A stretch of DNA of 46,760 nt, from positions 1 to 46,760 of the forward strand of contig CAJXVZ010000018.1 in assembly GCA_913062845.1 (NCBI GenBank). The letters run 5' to 3'. A program made the position numbers and the translations under genes. The DNA is from an uncultured Psychroflexus sp. (GTDB taxonomy: Bacteria; Bacteroidota; Bacteroidia; Flavobacteriales; Flavobacteriaceae). Under the pieces are notes generated by a model that saw nothing but the letters and a program-made list of their open reading frames with translations, made no database searches and was not told where the DNA came from. Shown one piece after another: positions 16,785 to 26,300 of the stretch (position 1 is its first letter; each line of letters opens with the position of its first letter).

Positions 16785-17393
16785 ATGCGCTTAAAACATT
16801 CAATCTTACTTATAGCCATCATCTTGATCATTGATCAAATTTCCAAAATTTATATCAAGACCAACTTTAAGCTTTATGAAAGTGTAGAGGTTTTTTCCTG
16901 GTTTAAAATTCTGTTTATTGAAAACGAAGGTATGGCCTGGGGCGCAAAGATTCCCGGAAGTTATGGAAAAATTATTCTTACCCTTTTTAGACTGGTTGCT
17001 ATTGTAGGAATAGGTTGGTGGTTGTGGGATTCTACCCGTAAAAAGGCGCCAAAAGTACTTTTAATAGCTATAGCTTTAATTTTTGCCGGCGCTATGGGTA
17101 ATATTATAGATTCTGTATTTTATGGCATATTTTTCAACGAAAGCCTTGGTCAGGTCGCTACTTTTCTGCCGGAATCCGGAGGTTATGCACCCTTACTCAA
17201 AGGAAAAGTGGTGGACATGCTTTACTTCCCGCTTTATGATGATATTCTGCCGGAGTGGATACCAATTTGGGGTGGTGAGCGCTTTGTGTTTTTTGAACCG
17301 GTTTTCAATGTAGCTGATACAGCAATCAGCACCGGCTTCGGAATACTCTTAGTTTTTTATAAAAAAGCCTTTCCTAAAAAAGAAAATAACTAA
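16785..17393 (+). CDS. lspA: Lipoprotein signal peptidase LspA
   Basis: This is the signal peptidase II that removes the signal sequence from diacylglyceryl-modified prolipoproteins at the inner membrane. The catalytic aspartates are Asp109 (GNIID) and Asp178 (FNVAD), and the conserved Asp17/Lys21 lie in the first helix (IIDQISK). At 202 residues it is longer than E. coli LspA because of an insertion between the last two helices (about 115-165), a usual Bacteroidota feature. It serves the lipoproteins encoded in this window (GldH, DUF4251, asparaginase, A2M, DUF5689). The ABC-F gene starts 6 bp downstream. Confidence 0.94.
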   Translation: MRLKHSILLIAIILIIDQISKIYIKTNFKLYESVEVFSWFKILFIENEGMAWGAKIPGSYGKIILTLFRLVAIVGIGWWLWDSTRKKAPKVLLIAIALIFAGAMGNIIDSVFYGIFFNESLGQVATFLPESGGYAPLLKGKVVDMLYFPLYDDILPEWIPIWGGERFVFFEPVFNVADTAISTGFGILLVFYKKAFPKKENN

Positions 17394-17399
17394 GCCATT

Positions 17400-19247
17400 T
17401 TGAACTTCATCTCCGTTGAACATATCGCCAAATCTTATGGTACTTTAAAGCTATTTGAAGATTTATCTTTCGGAATAAATCAAGGTCAAAAAATTGGTTT
17501 AATCGCTCAAAACGGAAGCGGCAAAACCAGCCTGTTGAAACTCTTGGCTCAGGTTGACCATCCCGATGAGGGCGAGATCAATTTTAGAAATGACATAAAG
17601 ATAGGCTTTCTTTCACAAGAGCCAGACCTAGCAGCAAACCTGAGTATCGAAGAAAGTATTCTGGCTTCAGATAACGAGATGTTGGAGATTATAAATCAAT
17701 ATGAAAAAGCCCTTGAAAATACGGAAGATCAGGAAGGATATCAAAAGGCCTTTGACGCCATGGAAGCCAAACAAGCCTGGGATTTTGAAAGTCAATATCA
17801 ACAGATCCTTTCTAAGTTACAACTGAATGATCTTCAAAAGAAAGTCAAAGACCTTTCCGGTGGACAGAAAAAGCGGTTGGCACTGGCTATTTTGCTCCTG
17901 GACGAACCGGACTTACTCATTCTCGATGAACCTACAAACCATTTGGATCTGGATATGATCGAGTGGCTGGAAGGCTTTTTTACGACCTCTAAAATGAGCT
18001 TCTTTATGGTGACGCACGACCGGTATTTTTTAGATCGTGTTTGCAACCAGATCATGGAGCTGGATCAGGGTCAGCTTTATACTTACAAAGGCAACTATGC
18101 TTATTATCTTGAGAAAAGAGACGAGCGTCTGCAGCAACAGGAAACTGAAACCGATAAAGCCAAACAGCTCTTTAAAAAAGAGCTGGAATGGATGCGCAGA
18201 CAGCCAAAAGCCAGAACCACCAAGTCCAAATCCAGGATAGACGATTTTGCCGATATCAAAAAACGCGCACACCAAAGGCGTAAAGATCACGAGATACAAC
18301 TGGAGATCAACATGAACCGCCTGGGCACTAAGGTTGTTGAGTTTCATAACGTTTCCAAAAGCTTTGATAACCGAAGGCTTTTTGAAAACTTTGATTATAA
18401 TTTCATACGTGGTGAAAGGGTTGGCATTATTGGTAAAAATGGCAGCGGTAAATCGACTTTTCTTAATATCCTAACCGGAAACCTTACACCCGATACCGGG
18501 AAAGTGGTCATTGGTGAAACCTTGCAGTTTGGCTATTATCGTCAGGGTGGTTTAGAGCCCAAACCAGGCCAAAAGGTCATTGAGGTTATTCAGGAATTTG
18601 GAGACTATATACCATTGGCTAAAGGCAGAAAATTGTCGGCACAGCAACTTTTAGAGCGGTTTTTATTCGATCGCAAAAAACAGTATGATTACGTTGAAAA
18701 ATTAAGCGGTGGCGAATTAAAACGGCTTTATTTGTGCACTGTTCTTATACAAAACCCGAATTTTCTTATACTCGATGAACCTACCAATGATCTGGATGTG
18801 GTAACTATAAATGTACTTGAAAGTTTCCTGATGGATTTTCCGGGTTGTTTGATAGTGGTGTCTCACGACCGTTATTTTATGGATAAGATCGTTGACCATT
18901 TGTTTGTGTTTGAAAACGGACAAATTTCTGATTTCCCCGGTAATTATTCTGATTACAGAAGCTATAAAGCGCATAAACCTAAGTCTAAAGCAGAACCTAA
19001 AGAAGCTCCGGCACCAAAAAATGAAGTCTCGCAGACCCAGGAAAAAAAACTCAGTTATCTGGAGCAAAAAGAAATCAAACAGCTGGAAAAACAGATTCAG
19101 AATTTAGAAAAAGAAAAAGAAAAACTACAACAAGCATTTCTGGAAAACCTTTCTGCTGAAGACATCAAAGCCAACAGCATCAAACTACAGGATGTTGAGG
19201 ACGAAATTGAAAGCAAGACAGAAAGATGGTTTGAGTTGGTTGGGTAG
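17400..19247 (+). CDS. ABC-F family ATPase (Uup-like)
   Basis: This soluble protein with two ABC ATPase domains belongs to the ABC-F group that acts on ribosomes. Domain 1 has Walker A AQNGSGKT (36-43), LSGGQ (152-156) and Walker B LLILDEPTNHLD (172-183). The linker contains WMRRQPKARTTKSK (264-277). Domain 2 has Walker A GKNGSGKST (345-353), LSGGE and FLILDEPTNDLD. The last ~60 residues are a charged coiled coil, as in Uup. The start is TTG at 17400, since MNFISVEHIAKSYG matches the normal family start and no ATG is available. At 615 residues it is full length. Confidence 0.92.
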   Translation: MNFISVEHIAKSYGTLKLFEDLSFGINQGQKIGLIAQNGSGKTSLLKLLAQVDHPDEGEINFRNDIKIGFLSQEPDLAANLSIEESILASDNEMLEIINQYEKALENTEDQEGYQKAFDAMEAKQAWDFESQYQQILSKLQLNDLQKKVKDLSGGQKKRLALAILLLDEPDLLILDEPTNHLDLDMIEWLEGFFTTSKMSFFMVTHDRYFLDRVCNQIMELDQGQLYTYKGNYAYYLEKRDERLQQQETETDKAKQLFKKELEWMRRQPKARTTKSKSRIDDFADIKKRAHQRRKDHEIQLEINMNRLGTKVVEFHNVSKSFDNRRLFENFDYNFIRGERVGIIGKNGSGKSTFLNILTGNLTPDTGKVVIGETLQFGYYRQGGLEPKPGQKVIEVIQEFGDYIPLAKGRKLSAQQLLERFLFDRKKQYDYVEKLSGGELKRLYLCTVLIQNPNFLILDEPTNDLDVVTINVLESFLMDFPGCLIVVSHDRYFMDKIVDHLFVFENGQISDFPGNYSDYRSYKAHKPKSKAEPKEAPAPKNEVSQTQEKKLSYLEQKEIKQLEKQIQNLEKEKEKLQQAFLENLSAEDIKANSIKLQDVEDEIESKTERWFELVG

Positions 19248-19270
19248 GCATTGGCTTGTATTTTTTATGA

Positions 19271-19289
19271 GAGGGAAAGAGTTTCTCTA
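19271..19289. terminator. Hairpin between convergent genes
   Basis: AGGGAAA (19272-19278) pairs with TTTCTCT (19282-19288), including one G-T wobble, around a GAG loop. It sits between the ABC-F stop and the stop of the minus-strand ABC gene, with AT-rich tracts on both sides. It is a plausible bidirectional terminator but a weak stem. Confidence 0.3.
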
Positions 19290-19970
19290 TTATTTGCTTA
19301 AGTGACTCAGATTTGTTTCTGTCATATATCCCAGTTCAACCAGGTCCTTTATATCATTGATTTGTCTTAGGTAGCCATTTTGCAGGAATGAGACCTTCTT
19401 TGTGAGCTTTAATACATTTTCATAATCATGGTCTGTAATTATAAAACCTTTTTTCGATTCCAGTTTTTTAATGTATTTCACTATGTAATTTCTCATTATT
19501 GGACTTACGCCGTTAAAAGGCTCATCGAGTAGTATAAAATCTGCTTTAGAATGAATGATAAGAAGAATTTCAATAATTCTTTTTTCACCTACGGATAAGT
19601 GTTCATTCCTTTTCTTTAGAATGGGCAAGATATGTTTATTCTGCATGACAACTTCTCTGTCTTCTGCCTCAAGGAAAAGATTAATGATTTTTTTTATGGA
19701 GATGCCATTAGGTAGAAAGTTATCCTGCGGCAGGTAATTAATGAGATTTCTGCCGTCTGAAACAGTATTGATAATTTTATTTCCGGCCTTTACAAATTTT
19801 GTATCCGGTTTTTCGGTTCCAAATACTATTTTCAGAAGTGTAGACTTTCCAGAACCATTACGCCCGATCAAGCCTAATATCTCACCTTTTTTGCAGGTTA
19901 AAAAAATGTCACTCAAGACATTTTTGTGTCCATACGATTTTGTGACGCTATCTATATGAAGAGTGTTCAA
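19290..19970 (-). CDS. ABC transporter ATP-binding protein
   Basis: A single ABC ATPase domain of 226 residues when started at TTG 19970. Walker A is GRNGSGKST (36-44), the signature is LSVGEKR (the usual second glycine is valine), Walker B is FILLDEPF, and the switch histidine is in IITDHDY. A longer frame reaches an ATG at 20024, but that would overlap the upstream gene by 58 bp. The TTG gives a 4-bp TTGA overlap with that gene's stop and begins exactly at the normal ABC start (NTLHIDSVTKSYG). Its only neighbour in the unit is a tiny hydrophobic protein. Substrate and direction are unknown. Confidence 0.85.
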   Translation of the reverse strand: MNTLHIDSVTKSYGHKNVLSDIFLTCKKGEILGLIGRNGSGKSTLLKIVFGTEKPDTKFVKAGNKIINTVSDGRNLINYLPQDNFLPNGISIKKIINLFLEAEDREVVMQNKHILPILKKRNEHLSVGEKRIIEILLIIHSKADFILLDEPFNGVSPIMRNYIVKYIKKLESKKGFIITDHDYENVLKLTKKVSFLQNGYLRQINDIKDLVELGYMTETNLSHLSK

Positions 19971-20242
19971 ATGAGTACTAAAATTAGCAAATTGATTAAT
20001 CCCAGCAGCGTTGTAGAAAACCACAGTTTTAAATTACTGATCCCCAAATTATAATAATAGTAATATTGATTTCTGTCCTTTAAATCATAAACAAAAAAAT
20101 GCATAGCATGACAAAAGAAGAGGTAACTTAAGCCTATGACTTTCAATTCACCACCAAAAATTATACCCACAAGAATAGCGAAGCTGTAAGCCGTAAAAAA
20201 TATCTTTTTTTGAAATAACAATAAGTTTTTGATTATTTTCAA
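19967..20242 (-). CDS. Small membrane protein coupled to the ABC ATPase
   Basis: A 91-residue hydrophobic protein with about three membrane segments (FFTAYSFAILVGIIFG, VIGLSYLFFCHAMHFFVY, WFSTTLLGLINLLILVLI). It has a charged, tyrosine-rich stretch, DLKDRNQYYYYYNLG, before the last helix. No ATG or GTG precedes the first helix, and the only candidate start in the frame is TTG at 20242. Its stop overlaps the ABC ATPase start as TTGA. It may be the membrane half of a minimal transporter, or an accessory with the permease encoded elsewhere. No family was recognised. Confidence 0.6.
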   Translation of the reverse strand: MKIIKNLLLFQKKIFFTAYSFAILVGIIFGGELKVIGLSYLFFCHAMHFFVYDLKDRNQYYYYYNLGISNLKLWFSTTLLGLINLLILVLI

Positions 20243-20298
20243 AAGGGTAATTTTATTGTATAATTTTATTAGTAGATCAGAGACCGGTTTTTTTAAAG

Positions 20299-20886
20299 TT
20301 ATTCCGTAATTTCCACAAGTCTTCCTTCATATTTCATAAAAGTTCTGTAAACCGGTGATATGTCTACTAAAACGCTTTTATTAGGATAAATATAAATTTT
20401 GGTATCATACTTATCATTATCACCCTCTTTCTGCTTTGCAGTAAAATTCAATTCGACTCTGTTTTTCTTTTTGTTTATGGATTTGTTCAGGTTGTTTATA
20501 AATTCATCAAACTGTATGGCCGAATTTCGTCCACTTATATCGCCTCCATTAAGTCTTCTTTCTCCAAAAAAAGGTAAGTAACCTGTCAGGGAATCATTCC
20601 TGATTTGAATATAATTACCGTCGGCTCTGACATCTATTCTGCTTGCATTATTACCGGTATTCCAAAGCAAGTCATTGGCGACCTGCGTTGTTGCTAGTGT
20701 ATTGAAAGGATAAACCACATCAATTTCTATTCTGTAATTATCCAGCTGGTAAATAGAGTCCAATACTTTAAGGTCTTCTGCAGAAGTTTCTTTGCCACCA
20801 AGCGCGCCTGTTTTGCAAGATTGAGAAATACCCAAAACAAACGTAAGTAAGGCAAAAGCAAATATTTTTATAACATACTTATTCAT
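20299..20886 (-). CDS. DUF4251 lipoprotein
   Basis: A 195-residue lipoprotein of the DUF4251 family, which is largely restricted to Bacteroidota. The signal MNKYVIKIFAFALLTFVLGI ends in a lipobox with Cys24 (SQSCKTG). The body contains the family-like YRIEIDVVYPFNT, DGNYIQIRNDSLTGYLPFFGE and IYIYPNKSVLVDISPVYRTFMKYEGRL stretches. No acidic run follows the cysteine, so surface export is not indicated and a periplasmic location is likely. It lies 56 bp upstream of the ABC pair on the same strand. Its function is unknown. Confidence 0.85.
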   Translation of the reverse strand: MNKYVIKIFAFALLTFVLGISQSCKTGALGGKETSAEDLKVLDSIYQLDNYRIEIDVVYPFNTLATTQVANDLLWNTGNNASRIDVRADGNYIQIRNDSLTGYLPFFGERRLNGGDISGRNSAIQFDEFINNLNKSINKKKNRVELNFTAKQKEGDNDKYDTKIYIYPNKSVLVDISPVYRTFMKYEGRLVEITE

Positions 20887-21008
20887 ATGTATAAAAATAA
20901 AGAAAATAGCATTAAGAACATATCATCTTAACAGCTCATACAGAAAACAATCCTTAGAATTGAGCGTATGGAACCATTTTATATGGACTGAGGACGTGTG
21001 TACAACAC

Positions 21009-21029
21009 AAAAAGGGGTTACCAACCCCT
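21009..21029 (-). terminator. Intrinsic terminator of the 51-residue protein gene
   Basis: AGGGGTT (21013-21019) and AACCCCT (21023-21029) form a perfect 7-bp GC-rich stem with a 3-nt loop. Read on the minus strand it is followed by TTTTTGTGTT. It lies 23 bp after the stop of the small membrane protein gene. Confidence 0.6.
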
Positions 21030-21051
21030 GAAATATAAGTATTTAACTTAT

Positions 21052-21207
21052 TTAAGCTTTCTTGCTCTTCTTTTCTCGTTCTTTCTTTGCTGAAGAATTG
21101 ATAAAATACATTACAAAGAAAACGAGACCAAAAATCACGAGACCAAAGATCAAAGTCATGATCACAGCGCCGTTTGTCCAATCTACAAAAGGAATTAAAT
21201 ATTGCAT
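21052..21207 (-). CDS. 51-residue single-pass membrane protein
   Basis: A short gene, ATG at 21207 to TAA at 21052, encodes 51 residues. The N-terminal segment MQYLIPFVDWTNGAV is followed by one membrane helix (about 16-35, including LIFGLVIFGLVFFVMYF) and a lysine-rich tail (AKKEREKKSKKA). It is supported by a promoter pair upstream (TTG at 21288-21290, 19 bp, CATATTTG at 21261-21268, minus strand) and a strong terminator 23 bp after the stop. Small membrane proteins of this shape are common in flavobacteria. No function is assigned. The positive-inside rule suggests the basic tail is cytoplasmic. Confidence 0.65.
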   Translation of the reverse strand: MQYLIPFVDWTNGAVIMTLIFGLVIFGLVFFVMYFINSSAKKEREKKSKKA

Positions 21208-21260
21208 GGCTATTGGTATTAAAAATATCAAATGTCAAAAATATTAAGGAATGTCGAGCG

Positions 21261-21290
21261 CAAATATGATATGTATCAGTTTTCTGACAA
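21261..21290 (-). promoter_or_regulatory. Promoter of the 51-residue protein gene
   Basis: On the minus strand, TTG (21290-21288) and CATATTTG (21268-21261, one mismatch to TAnnTTTG) are 19 bp apart, which fits the Bacteroidota -33/-7 spacing. Predicted initiation near 21254 would leave a leader of about 46 nt. Confidence 0.45.
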
Positions 21291-21386
21291 TAGCAGATGA
21301 AAACAACTCTCGCATATACTTACACAATCAATTTTTACAGTGTATATTTATGGCAATCTTAACTTTATATTTTTAAAACGCTTATC

Positions 21387-22415
21387 ATGAAAAGATCCTT
21401 ATTATTTTCCCTCGTTTTATTGGCTTTTATTGGACTGGCCTGCCAGCAAGAAAAGTCCGTAAGTGATTCGGTCTCTGAAAAATCAGAAAATTCAGCTGAA
21501 GAAATTGTTGCTATTGTCATACACGGCGGTGCGGGTGTCATGTCCAGAGACAGAATGAGTGAAGAAAAACAAAAAGAATATATAGCCAAACTTGATGAAG
21601 CGATCTCCAAAGGGCATAGCATTCTAAGAGACGGAGGAACGGCTATGGAAGCCGTTCAGCGAACCATCAATATTTTGGAGGATTCGCCACTGTTTAATGC
21701 CGGGAAAGGCGCCGTTTTTAATCACGAAGGCTATAATGAACTCGATGCTTCTATCATGGATGGACAAACACTTAATGCAGGCGCCGTGGCCGGAATTACC
21801 AATGTGAAAAACCCAATAAACCTGGCTTATGAAGTCATGGCCAATTCTGACCATGTACTCTTATCCGGTTCAGGTGCTCAGGAGTTTGCCAAAACCAGAA
21901 ATATTGAAATGGTAGATACGTCTTATTTTGCTACACCATCACGTCTTGAAGCTTTGAAAAGAGCTCAGAATAAAACTGCACTGCTGAACTGGGAAGACAA
22001 AAAATTCGGAACAGTTGGTTGTGTGGCTTTAGACAAAGATGGTAACATTGTGGCCGGAACGTCAACCGGCGGGATGACCAATAAGCGCTGGAATCGCATA
22101 GGAGATTCGCCAATAATTGGCGCCGGCACTTATGCCAATAATGCTACTTGCGGTGTGTCCTCAACAGGATGGGGCGAGTACTTTATCCGTCTGGCTGTGG
22201 CCCATGATATTTCTGCTCAAATGCTCTATAAAAACACAAGCCTTCAGGAAGCCGCCGAAGACGTTATTTTGAAAAAATTACCTGAAATTGGTGGTGATGG
22301 TGGTATTGTGGCTTTGGATAAAGACGGTAATATTTCGATGGTCTTTAATACACCAGGCATGTTCAGGGCTTCAATAGATAAAAACGGAGAGAAAACAATT
22401 AAGATTTTTAAATAA
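21387..22415 (+). CDS. Isoaspartyl peptidase/L-asparaginase lipoprotein (Ntn-hydrolase)
   Basis: This N-terminal-nucleophile hydrolase of the plant-type asparaginase (T2) family hydrolyses isoaspartyl dipeptides and/or L-asparagine. The precursor is expected to cleave before Thr209 (FGTVGCVAL) to expose the nucleophile. HGGAG (46-50), NAGKGAVF (104-111), TSTGGMTNKRWNRIGD (225-240) and GTGWGE-like SSTGWGEYFIRLA are family landmarks. The N-terminus MKRSLLFSLVLLAFIGLAC is a lipoprotein signal with Cys19, so the enzyme is anchored outside the cytoplasm, which is usual in Bacteroidota. At 342 residues it is full length. It appears monocistronic and is followed by repeat DNA. Confidence 0.92.
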   Translation: MKRSLLFSLVLLAFIGLACQQEKSVSDSVSEKSENSAEEIVAIVIHGGAGVMSRDRMSEEKQKEYIAKLDEAISKGHSILRDGGTAMEAVQRTINILEDSPLFNAGKGAVFNHEGYNELDASIMDGQTLNAGAVAGITNVKNPINLAYEVMANSDHVLLSGSGAQEFAKTRNIEMVDTSYFATPSRLEALKRAQNKTALLNWEDKKFGTVGCVALDKDGNIVAGTSTGGMTNKRWNRIGDSPIIGAGTYANNATCGVSSTGWGEYFIRLAVAHDISAQMLYKNTSLQEAAEDVILKKLPEIGGDGGIVALDKDGNISMVFNTPGMFRASIDKNGEKTIKIFK

Positions 22416-23310
22416 ATTTTCAAGCAAAACTGATCATAAAAACAACCTAAGCCTTTTTTAAACATTCAGAATTTGAGGAAAGTATTACTCTTCATTTACT
22501 TTGTGTTAAAAACCTCGCGCCCTTTGCGTGATAATGATACGCCTAAATAAACTCATAAACTTTGTTAAACATTAAGGCATTAAGCAGCATTTAGACTCTG
22601 CCTTTACTTTGCGATGAAAACCTCTGCGCACTTTGCGTGAAAATAGTAAAGCAACAAACTTATAAGCTCATCAACAAAAAAACCTGTTTAAACGCAATGG
22701 TCGCAATGAAGCTCGCAAAGTTTTAATTAAGCTAAGATCAACAATAAAACAGTAAAACAAAAAAACCAGAAACAAGAAACCAGAAACGAGAAATCAGAAA
22801 TAGTAAAGCTTTTTTAACCACAAAGAACGCCAAGAAGACGCGAAGCTCACCAAGTTTTAATTGAGTTAAGATCAAAAATAAAAAGAAACCAGAAACAAAA
22901 AAACAGAAACCAAATGTCACTCTGAGTACTTCATCTGGTTCAGTATAAACTAAAGTCGAAGGGAACAAGAAACCCTAAACCAGAAACCCTAAACCAGAAA
23001 CGAGAAATCAGAAACGAGAAATCAGAAACAGTAAAGCTTTTTTTAACCACAAAGAGCACCAAGAAGACGCGAAGCTCACAAAGTTTTAATTGAGCTAAGA
23101 CCAACAATAAAACAGTAAAATAAAAAAACCAGAAACCAGAAACCTTAAACTTGAAACAAGAAATTTTATAAACTCATCATTTCACCCATTAAAAACAAAA
23201 ACATCTTAGAATTTTCATTAATTTTTTATACTTTTAAAAGGATTGAGCGTTAATATATTATAAGCCTTAAAAAAGTAAATTTTATCTAAAATAATACCTC
23301 AAATTTCATC
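22416..23310. repeat. Composite intergenic repeat region B (inverted relative to region A)
   Basis: This 895-bp gap carries no gene. It contains tgcgcactttgcgtgaaaa words (about 22626), AAACATTAAGGCATTAAG (about 22567, reverse complement of a region A word), and runs of ccagaaac/gagaaatcagaaac. A longer unit with accacaaag..gccaagaagacgcgaagctcac is present twice (about 22783-22890 and 23011-23118, offset 228 bp). The 52-bp inverted match to 6266-6317 lies at 22915-22966. A reading frame on the minus strand (22738-22968) is a by-product of the repeats. Confidence 0.7.
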
Positions 23311-26300
23311 ATGCCTTCATCCAAAATTTTCCTTTTACTCTTCTTATTACCACTATTTATACATTGTGATTCCAAAAAAGAAGAAAGCGATTTAGCCAAA
23401 TTTAAAGATCATATTTACAGCCATACTCAGGGTGAAATTTCTATTGCTGATCCTGTTGTTTTCAGATTGGTAAATCCTGTAAAAAATCAAAACATTAATC
23501 AGGAATTAGACCCGGAGTTACTTGAAACCAAACCCAAAATAGATGGTAAAATTTACCTCTCCTCAGACAGGAACTTAATTTTTTCACCTGATAAAAATTT
23601 AAAACCAGGACAGACTTATGAAGTTGTATTACATCTTGATAGGCTTTATCCTTCAATCGATAGTGCGTTTGACAGGTATAAATTTGAATTTTCAACCATA
23701 AAACCTGACTTTAAAGTCAGTCTTGAGGCGCTGGAATCTTACGATAACGAATGGTCATACAGAAATGCTGCCGTAGAAACCTCAGATTTAGTGAGTTTTG
23801 ATCAGGTCAAAGCAATTATTTCAGCAAAACAATCCGATAAAAACCTTTCAATTAAATGGTATGAGGCCAATGACATGGCAACCTACTTTAGGTTTAAAAT
23901 CGATAGCATCAAACGAGCGGATGAAGAGTCCACTGTTAATCTCAAATGGGATGGAGGTCCTATAGATGCTGAAAACAGCGGTGAAAACAACTTCATTGTT
24001 CCGGCAAAGAATGTATTCAAAGTTTTAGATATCACTACCGAAGGTTTGGGCAGTCCTAAAATTACCGTCAATTTTTCCCAAACGCTTCAGGCTGATCAGT
24101 CTTTGGCTGGATTAGTACAGGTAAATGAAGACAGAGACCTGAATTTTGATATAGAAGGCAATAACCTGATCATTTATCCCAAAAAAGCCTATAATGGCGC
24201 AGTGACGCTTCAGATTTTAAAAAACGTCAAAAGTATTCAGGGCAGGTCTCTCAGAGAAGACTTTAGTGAAAAGGTATTGTTCAACCAGTCTAAACCTAAT
24301 TTGAGATTAATTACCGAAGGTGTAATTTTACCGAATTCCAAGGACAATCCCTTTTATTTTGAAGCAACCGGATTAAAGGCGGTTGACGTCAGGATCATCA
24401 AGATCTATGAAAACAATGTGCTCCAGTTTTTGCAGGATGCCAATCTTGATGACAGCAACAACTACAGATTGCGAAATGTAGGTCGTGTCGTGGCCAGAAA
24501 AACCATTCCACTGGTGCAGAATAAATTAGACCATGATGGGTTTTGGAAAGCCTATGCCATAGACCTGAACGACTTGTTTGAGGCTGATCCCGGTGCGCTC
24601 TATCAGATGGATCTGAGTTTCAGACCGGAATTGAGCTTATACAGTTGCGACGATTCAAAAATTGATTATACGTTTACAAGCATAGAAGAAGACCAACAAA
24701 CTATTGAACGAGAAGAAGATTACTGGGACGATCAGCGCTACGACTGGCGAAATTACAGCTACAACTGGCGCGAGCGTGACAATCCGTGCAACGACGCTTA
24801 CTTTAATGAAGACAGATTTCTAAGCTCAAATATTCTGGCTTCTGATCTCGGTTTACTGGTCAAAAAAACCAAAACAGATGTTTACCACATTTATACTTCA
24901 AATCTATTATCGGCACAGCCGGAAAGTAATGTAAATATTACAGGCTACAATTATCAAATGCAGGAAGTGGCTCAGGGATCTACCGACAATCAGGGCATGG
25001 CACAGCTCAAATCCAAAAACAATATGGCTTTTGTTGTAGCCCGAAAGAACAACCAATATGCCTATTTGAAATTAGATAATAATCAGGCTTTAAGCTTAAG
25101 CAATTTCGATGTGGGTGGCAGCGAAATTAAAAAAGGCCTCAAAGGATACATTTATACCGAAAGAGGAGTTTACAGACCGGGAGACACCATTTATACCGGC
25201 TTTGTTTTGAATGACCTCGCTAACCCGATTCCTGAAAACTATCCGATAAAATTAAAACTCACGGACGCCAGAGGCAAGTTGGTTTACGACGAAACCCAGC
25301 TCCAGGGTTTAAACCACGTGTATACCTTTAGCATGCCTACCAGGGATACGGACCCGACCGGTAACTGGAATGCCGAGATCAACATTGGCGCAGTGACTTT
25401 CAACAAGCGTATAAAAGTGGCTGCGGTAAAGCCAAACCGACTTAAAATTGATCTGGATTTTGAAGATGAAATCTTATCTGCCAATACACCCATTAATGCT
25501 GTCTTGAGGTCCAATTGGCTGAGCGGCGCTACAGCCAGAGAACTGAAGGCAGAGGTCGAAATGAATATGAGTGTAGCAGGTAATCCATTTCCAAAGTTGA
25601 AAAACTATAGTTTTTATGACATTACCCGTTCTTTTAACGACCAGGAGATAGATTTCTTTAAAGGCCAGCTAAATGATGAAGGCTTTGTAAGCATTCAAAA
25701 GAATATAGAGGTTTCCCAAAATATCCCCGGAATGTTATCCTTAGGCTTTTTGACAAAAGTCTATGAAAATGGCGGTGACTTTTCCATCAATGTGATCCAG
25801 AAGAATCTGGCACCATTCGAACATTTTGTCGGCTTGAATTCTCCGGAGATCAAAGGCAGGACTTATGACACTGATACAGAAACTCTATATCGTGTCGTCA
25901 GTGTGGATAAAACCGGCAAACCCGTTGCTTCCAAAGCCCTGAAGGCCTATATCTACAGGTTAGACTGGCGCTGGTGGTGGAACCGGGGAAGTGATAATCT
26001 TTCCAAGTACCAAAACAGTTCAAGTTACCGTGCTTACAAAAGTTTTGACCTTACCACGGATGCCAGAGGCATGGCCAGCTTTAAACTTAACATTCCCGAG
26101 CGGGACAGAGGACGATATCTGATCCGTGTGATCGATGAAAACGGCAAACATGCGGCAAGTCAAATCGCTTATTACTACAAAAACTGGTGGACCAATTCAG
26201 AAGGAAACCTGGCCAATATGCTGGTTTTCAATTTGGACAAAGACCAGTATCAGGTCGGGGAAACTGCAAAGGTGACTTTTCCTTCAAGTCAAGGTGCAAA

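Noticed and set aside
19971-20024. N-terminal extension of the ABC ATPase from ATG 20024
   Set aside because: The extra 18 residues lie before the normal ABC start and overlap the last helix of the upstream membrane protein. TTG at 19970 gives a TTGA coupling instead.
20954-21238. 94-residue minus-strand frame
   Set aside because: It runs out of frame across the 51-residue gene and its terminator, is rich in Cys, Arg and Phe, and shows no domain. The 51-residue frame explains the region better.
22738-22968. 76-residue minus-strand ORF rich in Phe, Val and Leu
   Set aside because: It is a translation of the ccagaaac/gagaaatc repeats and includes the 52-bp dispersed repeat, so it is not a gene.
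22970-23010. CCCTAAA units resembling a telomere repeat
   Set aside because: They occur only two or three times, mixed with ccagaaac words inside a flavobacterial intergenic repeat, so the likeness is coincidental.
22783-23118. Regularly recurring units as a possible CRISPR array
   Set aside because: Unit spacing is irregular, the units themselves vary, there are no unique spacers of constant size, and no cas genes are nearby.
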